Of a stretch of 64,000 nucleotides of DNA, positions 52,831 to 60,250 are shown one piece after another (within the stretch, counting starts at the first letter, position 1; each line of letters begins with the position of its first letter). Under the pieces are notes generated by a model, which ran no database searches, was not told where the DNA came from, and was given only the letters and a program-made list of their open reading frames with translations. Location: positions 558,001 to 622,000 of the forward strand of contig NZ_CP147838.1 of NCBI RefSeq assembly GCF_037338445.1, read 5' to 3'. The position numbers and the translations under genes were made by a program. Origin of the DNA: Salinibaculum sp. SYNS191. Lineage in GTDB: Archaea; Halobacteriota; Halobacteria; Halobacteriales; Haloarculaceae.

Positions 52831-53133
52831 ATGTCAGAGGACAGTAATCCGGACCGAGGGAAGAATAGGGCGAGGACTGACGAGAGCGCAGTCGGACGGA
52901 CGACCAGTCCGGACCGGACCGTAGCGTACTCCCGCGAGGAGTGGGAGGAACTGGCGTCGGACCCGGACCTCCGGCACGACCTCGGCTACGACCTGGCCGC
53001 GTGGGAACAGTTCCGAACGCTGGACGGCTCCGAACAGTTGATGTTCCTCCCGGAGGACGAGGAGTTGATCCACGACGACGCCTTCGTGGTCGCCGACGAG
53101 GACGCCATCGTCGACCTCGGTGGCCGGTGCTGA
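52831..53133 (+). CDS. Small acidic haloarchaeal protein, function unknown
   Basis: 100 residues. The first 30 are disordered and charged. The rest, beginning YSREEWEELASDPDLRHDLGYDLAAWEQF, is Trp- and Asp/Glu-rich and ends in VVADEDAIVDLGGRC. No known motif is recognised. ATG 52831 follows a TATTATAC box by about 70 bases, so the mRNA would have a leader. The upstream repeat array implies tight control. It converges on glmS. Confidence 0.65.
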   Translation: MSEDSNPDRGKNRARTDESAVGRTTSPDRTVAYSREEWEELASDPDLRHDLGYDLAAWEQFRTLDGSEQLMFLPEDEELIHDDAFVVADEDAIVDLGGRC

Positions 53134-53151
53134 CGGACGTGTCCGGAACGC

Positions 53152-54930
53152 TCACTCGACGGTAACGCTCTTGGCGAGGTTCCGCGGCTTGTCGACCGGC
53201 CTGTCGAGCAATCTAGCTGTGTGATAGGAGAGCAACTGTAGCTGCGCGTTCGCGAGCAACCCGGCGAGTTCCGGGTGGGTCTCGGGAATCGGGAGGACCG
53301 TCTCGGCAGCAGCGGCGACGGCGCTCTCCGGGTGCGTGACGGCGACGACCGGGGCACCCCGGGCCTGGACTTCCTCGACAGTGCCACGCATCCGGTCGCT
53401 GTGGTCGCCCGTCTCGATGGCGAAGACCGGCGTCTCGGGTGTCACGAGCGCCAGCGGTCCGTGTTTCAGTTCGCCCGCCGGGAACCCCTCGGCGTGTTCG
53501 TAGGAGATTTCCTTGAGCTTCAGCGCGCCTTCGAGGGAGACCGAATGGGCGACGCCACGGCCGACGAAGAAGTAGGCGCTGGCGTCCGCGTACGTCCGGG
53601 CTACCTGCGGGGCCGTCGTGTGGTCGAGGACGTACTGGAGCGCGTCGGGCACCGTCGACAGCGCCTGGAGGATACCGGTGTCGGCGTCGGCGAGTCGTTC
53701 GGCCAGCAGCGCGAGCGTCACGACCTGCGAGGAGAACGTCTTGGTCGCGGCGACGCCGATTTCGGGACCCGCTCTGATGAAGATGGCGTCGTCGCACTCA
53801 CGGGCCGCGGTCGAGCCGACCACGTTCGTGACCGCGAGCGTGCGCGCGCCGGCCTCGCTGGCCCGCCGGAGCGCACCGAGAGTGTCCGCTGTCTCGCCGC
53901 TCTGGGTGACGCCGACGACCACAGAACCGTCCACGAGCGGTGGCGGACTGGTCGCGAACTCGCTGGCGAGCGAGGCCTGGGCCGAGATTCCCCGCTTCTG
54001 GAGCAGTTCCACGGCGTACAGCGCCGCGTGATAGGACGTCCCGCAGGCGACGAACCGTACGGGGACGCCGTCCGGGTGGTCGAGCAGCCACGCCGGGACC
54101 TCGATCCCCGCGTCGATGCGCCCGCGGAGCGCGCGCCGAAGCGCCATCGGCTGCTCGTGTATCTCCTTGAGCATGTAGTGGTCGTACCCCTCCTTCTGTG
54201 CGTCCTCGGGAGTCCAGTCGACCGTCCTGACGGGGCGGTCGACGTGGTACCCGTCGCCGTCGGTGATGGTGTACTCGCCTGCCTCCACGGAGAGCACGTC
54301 GCCGTCTTCGAGGTAGACCACGCGGTCCGTGTGTTCGAGGAAGGCCGGCACGTCACTGGCGAGGTAGCAGGCGTCGTCGTCGACGCCGAGCACGAGGGGC
54401 GAGCCAGAGCGGGTGGCGAACAGCCGCTCGACGCCATCGACGACCATCACGATTGCGTAGCTCCCGCTGAGTTCGTCGACGGCACGCCGGAAGGCAGTCC
54501 CCGCGTCGGCACCCCCGGCGAGGAACTCCTCGACGAGGTGGGGAACGACCTCTGTGTCGGTGTCGCTCCGGAACTCGTGGCCGCGGCGCTGCAGGCGCTC
54601 GCGGAGGCGCTCGTGGTTGTCGATGATGCCGTTGTGGACGACGGCGACCCGCCCGTCACAGCCGGTGTGCGGGTGGGCGTTGGCGTCCGTCGGCGGGCCG
54701 TGGGTACTCCAGCGGGTGTGTCCGACGCCCAGACTGCCGCCGGCGAACTCGCCGTCGACGGCGGCCTCCAGTTCGGACACTTCGCCCTCGCGCTTGCAGA
54801 CGGAGAGCCCGTCGCCGTCGAGGACGGCGAGCCCTGCGGAGTCGTAGCCGCGGTACTCCAGGTTCGAGAGGCCATCGAGGAGACAGCTGACGGCCTCGCC
54901 GGTGCCGACACATCCCGTGATGCCACACAT
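53152..54930 (-). CDS. glmS: Glutamine-fructose-6-phosphate aminotransferase (isomerizing)
   Basis: Makes glucosamine-6-phosphate from fructose-6-phosphate and glutamine, the entry to UDP-GlcNAc. 592 residues. C2 (MCGITGCVG) is the amidotransferase nucleophile, and HTRWSTHGPP and HNGIIDNH belong to the glutaminase domain. Two SIS domains follow (CGTSYHAALYA, TQSGETADTLGALR), with the typical C-terminal KPRNLAKSVTVE. Placement at the end of the polysaccharide locus fits supply of amino sugars. An ATAACAAA element lies 117 bases upstream. Confidence 0.97.
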   Translation of the reverse strand: MCGITGCVGTGEAVSCLLDGLSNLEYRGYDSAGLAVLDGDGLSVCKREGEVSELEAAVDGEFAGGSLGVGHTRWSTHGPPTDANAHPHTGCDGRVAVVHNGIIDNHERLRERLQRRGHEFRSDTDTEVVPHLVEEFLAGGADAGTAFRRAVDELSGSYAIVMVVDGVERLFATRSGSPLVLGVDDDACYLASDVPAFLEHTDRVVYLEDGDVLSVEAGEYTITDGDGYHVDRPVRTVDWTPEDAQKEGYDHYMLKEIHEQPMALRRALRGRIDAGIEVPAWLLDHPDGVPVRFVACGTSYHAALYAVELLQKRGISAQASLASEFATSPPPLVDGSVVVGVTQSGETADTLGALRRASEAGARTLAVTNVVGSTAARECDDAIFIRAGPEIGVAATKTFSSQVVTLALLAERLADADTGILQALSTVPDALQYVLDHTTAPQVARTYADASAYFFVGRGVAHSVSLEGALKLKEISYEHAEGFPAGELKHGPLALVTPETPVFAIETGDHSDRMRGTVEEVQARGAPVVAVTHPESAVAAAAETVLPIPETHPELAGLLANAQLQLLSYHTARLLDRPVDKPRNLAKSVTVE

Positions 54931-55112
54931 CAGTATCCCTCCGGAGCGGGGGAACTGGACGGGGACTCGTGAGGGTGCTGGTCAGCCGACGGCGGGGAAC
55001 CAGACGTTGGCATACCGCCCGATAAGTCACGAGTCGTCCTTTGTTATAGAGAGGTTGCCCGGACGGGCGGGGAGGGCGGCGGAAGTAAGGGCGGTTTTCG
55101 GATAGGGCCGGA

Positions 55113-55640
55113 TTACGCCTCGGCCTGAACGGTCGCGGGTGCGTTCTCCAGGGTCGTGAACGCGTCCAGGAAGTCGGTGACGCTCACGGTGACTTCCTCG
55201 ACGGCCGCGGGGAAGACGCCACGGAGCGAACTGTCGACGTAGACGGCGAGGCTCACCTCCGGGGGCACGAGGAGGGTGTAGTGCTCACCGGTCATCTGTG
55301 AGTCGACGGTCCGCGTCGAGAACGCCAGCGGTTCGATCTCGTCGCTACCGCCCTCTCGCAGCGTCGCCAGCGTGTCGTGCATGTGCCGTGCGAGACGGGT
55401 CTCAGCGCAGTCCTCGCAGAGACACATCCCGTCGCCGACGACGTGGAGGTCGTAGCTGTCGAGCGAGGACGTGCTGCTGGCCTCGTCGAGTTGGCTGACG
55501 ATGCGACGACGCTTGTCGTGTGCCCCCTGACTCGGTGCCAGGGAGCGAAAGAAGACCTCGATGCGGTGTGGCTGTCCCGCGGCTACGTCTGTTCGATAGC
55601 TCTCCCACCACGACGTCGTTGCGATTGTCTCGTCGGACAT
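55113..55640 (-). CDS. Conserved haloarchaeal protein, function unknown
   Basis: 175 residues from ATG 55640 (MSDETIATTSWWESYRTDV). An alpha/beta pattern includes RIEVFFRSLAPSQGAHDKRRRIVSQL, a CLCEDC cysteine cluster in the middle, and a C-terminal beta-rich part ending in a DFLDAF helix. I recognise the pattern as recurrent in haloarchaea but know of no function. Two tandem 13-base repeats start immediately before the ATG, suggesting autoregulation. The frame continues upstream to 55859 but runs through those repeats. Confidence 0.7.
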   Translation of the reverse strand: MSDETIATTSWWESYRTDVAAGQPHRIEVFFRSLAPSQGAHDKRRRIVSQLDEASSTSSLDSYDLHVVGDGMCLCEDCAETRLARHMHDTLATLREGGSDEIEPLAFSTRTVDSQMTGEHYTLLVPPEVSLAVYVDSSLRGVFPAAVEEVTVSVTDFLDAFTTLENAPATVQAEA

Positions 55641-55666
55641 GTATTGGACGAACGTATTGTACGAAT
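55641..55666 (-). repeat. Tandem 13-base direct repeats abutting a start codon
   Basis: On the plus strand GTATTGGACGAAC (55641-55653) is followed directly by GTATTGTACGAAT (55654-55666): 11 of 13 positions are identical. They fill the core-promoter space upstream of the gene starting at 55640, so a bound protein would block or position transcription. Confidence 0.55.
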
Positions 55667-56165
55667 GTACAGCGTCGTTCGGGTGAATCCATATCGCGTG
55701 TCCGCATAAGGGGCGAGAATCGTTCACCCCCCGAAGCAACCCCATACCCGCGAGTATAGGTAGATTATAAAATAGACTGCGAGCTGATACGTTGGGCAAT
55801 CTGAACTCCCGTGACCGTCTGTTCTCCCGGACACATGGACCGCGATACCTGGACGCCACTAGTCCGAAAGTACCCGAAAACAGGGGTTGCGTTGGCCGTC
55901 TGGCGCGGGTTCCCGACGTCTCTGTTGGTGGATGTTACCACCTGTCACGAAATGAAGAGATACGTCGGGGTCGGTGTCTGCCAAACCGTCGACTATGCAG
56001 CGTGTACGGCGAAATAGGTCCCGTCTGACGACACGTCTGTCCTGGTACACACCGGCGAGAAAGTGACTGTCAGAACCACAGTTAGCCGGAGAACTGGTCG
56101 TTTGGGCAGTTTCCGGCAGCCAACCCCAGGTGAGAACACCACCGTGGACTGTCCCGACCCGTGAG
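55667..56165. other. Lower-GC intergenic region, doubtful small ORF
   Basis: A plus-strand TATA-like TTATAAAAT lies near 55765-55773. A 60-codon frame from ATG 55835 to 56017 starts MDRDTWTPLVRKYPKTGVA and contains four cysteines. Its codon use is only weakly G/C-ending and I recognise no family, so I do not call it a gene. Otherwise nothing is seen between the gene at 55640 and the cupin. Confidence 0.4.
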
Positions 56166-56564
56166 CTACGAGTCCGAATCCGGCACCGCGCCAGAGTCGG
56201 GGTCGTAGGGGCGGCCGATGTCGTACCGCGGCGCGCCGATACCCAGGACGCGGACGTCGGCGTCCGCGGACGCCGGATTGTACGGCCGGTGTGGACTGTC
56301 GGGTTCGGCGACGAACACGGAGCCGGTAGGAACGGCATACTCGCCGTCCGGCGTCTCGACCGAGAGTGTGCCGTCGACGACGTAGAACAGTTCCTCGCGT
56401 TGCTCGTGGTAGTGGTACGTCCGCGGGAGCTGTTCGCCGGGGGCGATGGTGTAGACGGCGCTGGCCAGGTTCGCGAGGTCCGCGGCCTCCGTAATCGACC
56501 GTCGGTCGCAGGGGTAGTCCTCGGTCGGTGCAAGCGCCGCCGGGTCGACGACGTGATAGCCCAT
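56166..56564 (-). CDS. Cupin domain protein
   Basis: 132 residues from ATG 56564 (MGYHVVDPAAL). A single cupin barrel has metal-ligand motif 1 in TYHYHEQREELFYVVDGTL (two His and a Glu) and motif 2 in GSVFVAEPDSPHRPYN (final His). Such stand-alone cupins may be sugar isomerases, dioxygenases or storage-like proteins; the chemistry cannot be read here. It follows mptE in the same direction, 80 bases on. Confidence 0.85.
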   Translation of the reverse strand: MGYHVVDPAALAPTEDYPCDRRSITEAADLANLASAVYTIAPGEQLPRTYHYHEQREELFYVVDGTLSVETPDGEYAVPTGSVFVAEPDSPHRPYNPASADADVRVLGIGAPRYDIGRPYDPDSGAVPDSDS

Positions 56565-56646
56565 ACCCGACCTGCGAGGCGCGAAAGGTAAGACCTGACG
56601 CCCGGCGACGAGTGCGCGGTCGACGGCCCGGTCGCCACCCGGCCGG

Positions 56647-57330
56647 TCAGACCGGGTCGACGTCCGACCTCCGGCCGTCCAGGACCGGGAAGTGCTCCCC
56701 GCGCCGTCGTTCCAGCCACGCCAGGAGGCGCTCGGCCCACCGGAGCTTCCGGCCTTTCGACGCGTCGACCGACGGGTCGTCGAAGTCCCAGCCGGGGAAG
56801 ACGAGCCGCTCAGCCCCCAGGTGGTCCGCGAGGAAGGCCGCGCGGTCCCCGTCGGTGAACCCGCCCGGGTTGACGACCGGCCCGACCGGTGCCGCCTGCG
56901 TCGTCGGCAACACCCAGTCAGCGTCGAAGGTCGGCACGTGCTCGCGGACGGCGGGGACGTTGTCGCCGTGTGCGTGGACTGCGACCGGGACGCCACGTTC
57001 CGTGAGAGACCGGACAGTCCCGGGATTCTTGTCCAGGTCGGTCACCATGCAGTCGACCGTGACCCCGGCGGAGAGCAGTCGGTCCGCCGCGGTCGACGCC
57101 GCGAACACGGCGTCCGCCTCGGCCGCCATAGCGGTCTCGGCCTCCAGGTTCGGCCCCGCCCCGGCGACGGCGACGGTCTCACCGTCGGCATCCAGCCCGT
57201 CGAGGGCCAGCGTGCGCTCGTCGGCGAGCAGTTCGGCCAGCAGGTCGCGTGCTCGCTCGTCGGCGGCCCGCTCGAACCCGAAGTCGGCCAGAATGTCCTC
57301 GTAGACCGGCTCCCACTCGGCAAAGTTCAT
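56647..57330 (-). CDS. mptE: 6-hydroxymethyl-7,8-dihydropterin pyrophosphokinase (MptE-like)
   Basis: 227 residues, the archaeal DUF115-type HPPK. MNFAEWEPVYEDILADFGF at the start, VAGAGPNLEAE, then VTDLDKNP and HAHGDNVPAV, and FPGWDFDDPS near the end are family hallmarks. It activates the pterin with ATP for folate or methanopterin synthesis and is unrelated to bacterial FolK. The dihydropteroate synthase gene lies about 185 bases upstream in the same direction, so the two successive steps are neighbours. Confidence 0.92.
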   Translation of the reverse strand: MNFAEWEPVYEDILADFGFERAADERARDLLAELLADERTLALDGLDADGETVAVAGAGPNLEAETAMAAEADAVFAASTAADRLLSAGVTVDCMVTDLDKNPGTVRSLTERGVPVAVHAHGDNVPAVREHVPTFDADWVLPTTQAAPVGPVVNPGGFTDGDRAAFLADHLGAERLVFPGWDFDDPSVDASKGRKLRWAERLLAWLERRRGEHFPVLDGRRSDVDPV

Positions 57331-57514
57331 CGACGGCCACCCGTCTCGGCAGGTGCTAGGTCGTGCTTACCTCCAATCGGGACCGCCAGCAGTGGCTCGG
57401 GGGCTCGGTCACCAGATAAACCGGGTTGAGCCGAAATGGCACACTGAACTACCCCTGCCCAGGTGCCCTTTCGGCCTTCACCCGGCGATTCATCCGCATC
57501 CGGCATAAGTTTTC

Positions 57515-58648
57515 TTACCTGCACCCCTCTCGTACCCGGGCGAGCGCGTCGACGAGTTCGGGCGGACCGGTCACCCTCTCGGCCACCGCGCGCAGGTCCG
57601 CGACCGACCCGCCGAGGACCATCCGCGTCCCGGCCGCAGCGACGACGGCCCCCGTCTCGGCGACGGCACCGCGCAGCGACTTCCGGGCCTCGGGCGAGAG
57701 GTCCAGCGCGAACAGCCGCGCTACGCCCGCTTCGGGGTCGACCGCTACCTCGGCGTCGGAGGGGCCGCCGGCGAAGTGCCGCTGGGCCTCTACGACGGTC
57801 GTCACGTCGAGTTCTTCCACGCCGTCGTCTCTGACGCGCGGCCGTGCGAACTCCTTGCCCACGAGGGCAGCGTCGCGGGTCTCCCGCACGTCGTGGGTGC
57901 GGACGACGTGTGCGCCCCGCTCGACCGCCATCGACGTGGCCGCCAGCGAGACCGGTAGCGCCCCCTCCGTCTCGCGGCCGGCGATGTCGCGGAGGAAGTT
58001 CTTGCGGTTTATCGAGACGAGGATGGGCTGGCCGATGGCCCGGAACTCCCGGAGACGGTTGAACGTCTCCCGGTCGTCTTCGAGCGTCTTGTCTTCGCTC
58101 CACCCGCCGAACGCGGGGTCGACGAGCGTCTTCTCGGTCAGCCCGTTCTGGAACAGCGCGTCGTAGATGTCGTCTACCGTCTCGACCGCGCCGGGACGTT
58201 CGAGGTCCGGCGGACTCGCCATCTTGCCGACGGCGACGTCGTACTCGGCGCAGACGGCGGGCATCTGCGGGTCGGCGAAGCCGCAGATGTCGTTGACCAT
58301 GTCGAACCCGCGGTCGAGGGCCGCCTCTGCGACCTCGTGATAGCGGGTCTCGATGGAGAAGACCGCGTCCCCGGAGACGGATTCGATGGCGTCGACGGCG
58401 GTGTCCAGCCGGTCGAGTTCCTGCTGGGCGGAGAGCACCTCGAACTTCTTGTTGGCCGATTCCAGGCCGACGTCGACGATGTCGGCCCCCTCGTCGATGA
58501 GGTCCTCGTCGACGTAGCGGGCGGCCGCGGCGGCGTCGTCGAACACGGAGGGTTTGTAGGGGGACTCGCTGCTGACGTTGAGGACGCCCATGATTCGGGG
58601 CGGGTGGTCGTCACCGATGGACAGGCCGGCGGCGTCGACTGTTCGCAT
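57515..58648 (-). CDS. folP: Dihydropteroate synthase
   Basis: 377 residues. The TIM-barrel core has IMGVLNVSSESPYKPS, DEGADIVDVGLES, NDICGF, and a C-terminal GAHVVRTHDVRETRDA ending at about 270. About 100 further residues form an additional haloarchaeal domain of unknown role. It joins p-aminobenzoate to the activated pterin. SINRKNFLRDI carries a Lys expected in the pterin pocket. A minus-strand TTTTTG box about 22-27 bases upstream fits ATG 58648. Confidence 0.92.
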   Translation of the reverse strand: MRTVDAAGLSIGDDHPPRIMGVLNVSSESPYKPSVFDDAAAAARYVDEDLIDEGADIVDVGLESANKKFEVLSAQQELDRLDTAVDAIESVSGDAVFSIETRYHEVAEAALDRGFDMVNDICGFADPQMPAVCAEYDVAVGKMASPPDLERPGAVETVDDIYDALFQNGLTEKTLVDPAFGGWSEDKTLEDDRETFNRLREFRAIGQPILVSINRKNFLRDIAGRETEGALPVSLAATSMAVERGAHVVRTHDVRETRDAALVGKEFARPRVRDDGVEELDVTTVVEAQRHFAGGPSDAEVAVDPEAGVARLFALDLSPEARKSLRGAVAETGAVVAAAGTRMVLGGSVADLRAVAERVTGPPELVDALARVREGCR

Positions 58649-58717
58649 ACCCCTGTGTTGGGCGCAGTGACAAAAAGCGCGGCGTTCGCGGCGGTCCGGG
58701 AACCCGCGTTCAGGTGG

Positions 58718-58726
58718 TTTTTATCC
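58718..58726 (+). promoter_or_regulatory. TATA box of the gene at 58748
   Basis: TTTTTATCC lies 22-30 bases before ATG 58748, the standard position for a leaderless transcript. It fixes the start of the downstream two-gene operon. Confidence 0.65.
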
Positions 58727-58747
58727 GGTTGTCTCCTACCGGCGGCC

Positions 58748-59284
58748 ATGGGGAAAATCTCTATCGGCATCCGCGGCTGGCGCTTCGACGAGGACGAGGT
58801 GTTCGACGATGCGGGCAACATCCGACCGCTGAACGAGATGGACGAGGACACGCGCAACCGCCTCGTCCGGCTGTCGGCCGTCCTGGGCGAGCCCTGCAGC
58901 GCCTGCTGGCTCATCCACGGCGAGGACAACCTGGAGAAGACGAACGCCGCGGAAATCGTCTACGGGGAACCGCTGGCGGAGGTCATCCTCTGTTCGGAGC
59001 ACGAGCCCGACTTCCTCTACTGGTTCCGCGAGGCGGGCGGCGAGGAGTACGCCGGCACTGGCCAGCTACAGGAGGAGTTCCACGAGTGGTTCGCCGACGG
59101 CGGCCGCGCCCCCGAGGGCTACGCCGGCCTGGAGTACGTCGACGAGGCACCCGACGAACTGCCCGAGGTGCCCGCCGACCCGGCCGACCGCGACGGCATC
59201 CCGGAGGTCGAGGAGCAGGTCGCGGCGATGGAGAAGGCCGAACGGGACGCGCTGGACCTCGACCTGGACGACCTCGACGTATGA
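58748..59284 (+). CDS. Conserved haloarchaeal protein upstream of a SpoU methyltransferase
   Basis: 178 residues. GKISIGIRGWRFDEDEVFDDAGNIRPLNEMDEDTR opens the protein. A pair of cysteines in EPCSACWLIHGE and one in ILCSEHEPD could bind metal. The C-terminal third is acidic and Pro-rich. It is coupled by a four-base overlap (ATGA) to the RNA methyltransferase, so a role with RNA modification is plausible, but I do not recognise the family. Confidence 0.75.
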   Translation: MGKISIGIRGWRFDEDEVFDDAGNIRPLNEMDEDTRNRLVRLSAVLGEPCSACWLIHGEDNLEKTNAAEIVYGEPLAEVILCSEHEPDFLYWFREAGGEEYAGTGQLQEEFHEWFADGGRAPEGYAGLEYVDEAPDELPEVPADPADRDGIPEVEEQVAAMEKAERDALDLDLDDLDV

Positions 59285-60003
59285 GCGTCGCGGTCGCCGT
59301 CGTCGACGCGGAGACGCCGGGCAACGTCGGCACCATCGCCCGCGCGATGAAGAACTTCGGGCTCTCTGACCTCCTGCTCGTCGACCCGCCGGAACTGGAC
59401 CCCGACGGCGAGGCCTACGGCTTCGCCGGCCAGGCCCGCGAGGACGTCCTGCCGGACGCCCGCGAGGTCACCCTCGACCACGTCGTCGAGAACTACCACA
59501 CCGTCGGCTGCACCGCGACGACCAACGAGGACGCGACGAAACACGTCCGCTACCCCTTCGAGACGCCAGCGGACCTGGCCGACAGTCTCCAGGGCGTCGA
59601 CGCGGACGTCTGCCTCGTCTTCGGCCGGGAGTCGTCGGGGCTGACCAACGACGAACTCGCCAGGCTCGACCGCATCTGCGCGATTCCCGCGAGCGCGGAC
59701 TACCCGGTGCTGAACCTCGGCCAGGCGGCCACCGTCGTGCTGTACGAATGCCGGGACCTGACCGTGTCGGAGACGCAACTGCCGGGCGAGGACCACAGCG
59801 CCGACCCCGCCGCAGTCGAGGGGTTGCACGACCAGTTCGCGGACTTCCTCGTGGCGCTCGGCCATCCCGGGGAGAAGCGCGCCAAGACCGGGCGGATGTG
59901 GCGACGGCTGCTCGGACGCGCCGACCCGACCGGCCGGGAGGTCCGCACGATGCGAGGTCTGTTCCGGCGAGCGGCCGACCGGATGCGCGACGACGACCAG
60001 TGA
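59281..60003 (+). CDS. SpoU-family RNA methyltransferase (TrmJ-like)
   Basis: 240 residues with the knotted SPOUT fold: VVDAETPGNVGTIARAMKNFGL (motif 1), VFGRESSGLTNDEL (motif 2) and IPASADYPVLNLGQAATVVLYE (motif 3). A C-terminal helical domain (about 165-240) contains LVALGHPGEKRAKTGRMWRRLLGRA, as in TrmJ. TrmJ makes 2'-O-methylcytidine at tRNA position 32. The domain order and length fit this closely, but other 2'-O targets are possible. Confidence 0.9.
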   Translation: MSVAVAVVDAETPGNVGTIARAMKNFGLSDLLLVDPPELDPDGEAYGFAGQAREDVLPDAREVTLDHVVENYHTVGCTATTNEDATKHVRYPFETPADLADSLQGVDADVCLVFGRESSGLTNDELARLDRICAIPASADYPVLNLGQAATVVLYECRDLTVSETQLPGEDHSADPAAVEGLHDQFADFLVALGHPGEKRAKTGRMWRRLLGRADPTGREVRTMRGLFRRAADRMRDDDQ

Positions 60004-60103
60004 ACGCGACCGGCAGTGAACTCGCACGGTACGAGATGCTTACCCCGGCCAATCGGCGTTTTAATCGGTCAATAACCATGGTAGGTGGTACGGAAGTGGA
60101 AGT

Positions 60104-60241
60104 ATGCAACAGCGTGCCAAGCTACGGTGTGACGAGTGCGGGGACTGGGTCCCGGTAGAGCAAACGGACGGGCGGGTGACCTGCGACTGCGGCCGCGGGT
60201 TCCTCATCACGATAACCCCAATGCCCTCGAATCCGATCTGA
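60104..60241 (+). CDS. 45-residue zinc-ribbon protein
   Basis: ATG 60104 opens MQQRAKLRCDECGDWVPVE, then a second knuckle CDCG, giving CxxC-N16-CxC and a likely single zinc ribbon. A TTTTAATC TATA-like box lies 38-45 bases upstream. The stop is nine bases before the convergent gatE stop. Such tiny zinc proteins are common and often functional in haloarchaea. No specific role is known for this one. Confidence 0.7.
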   Translation: MQQRAKLRCDECGDWVPVEQTDGRVTCDCGRGFLITITPMPSNPI

Positions 60242-60250
60242 GCGGGGCCG

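Noticed and set aside
55835..56017. 60-codon frame with four cysteines in the 55.7-56.1 kb spacer
   Set aside because: Codon use is not halophile-like, no family is recognised, and the TATA-like box is 60-70 bases away. Kept only as a note on the intergenic region.
60061..60160. Frame from ATG 60078 overlapping the zinc-ribbon gene
   Set aside because: It ends after 26 codons without features. The overlapping frame from 60104 has paired cysteine knuckles and a better promoter distance.
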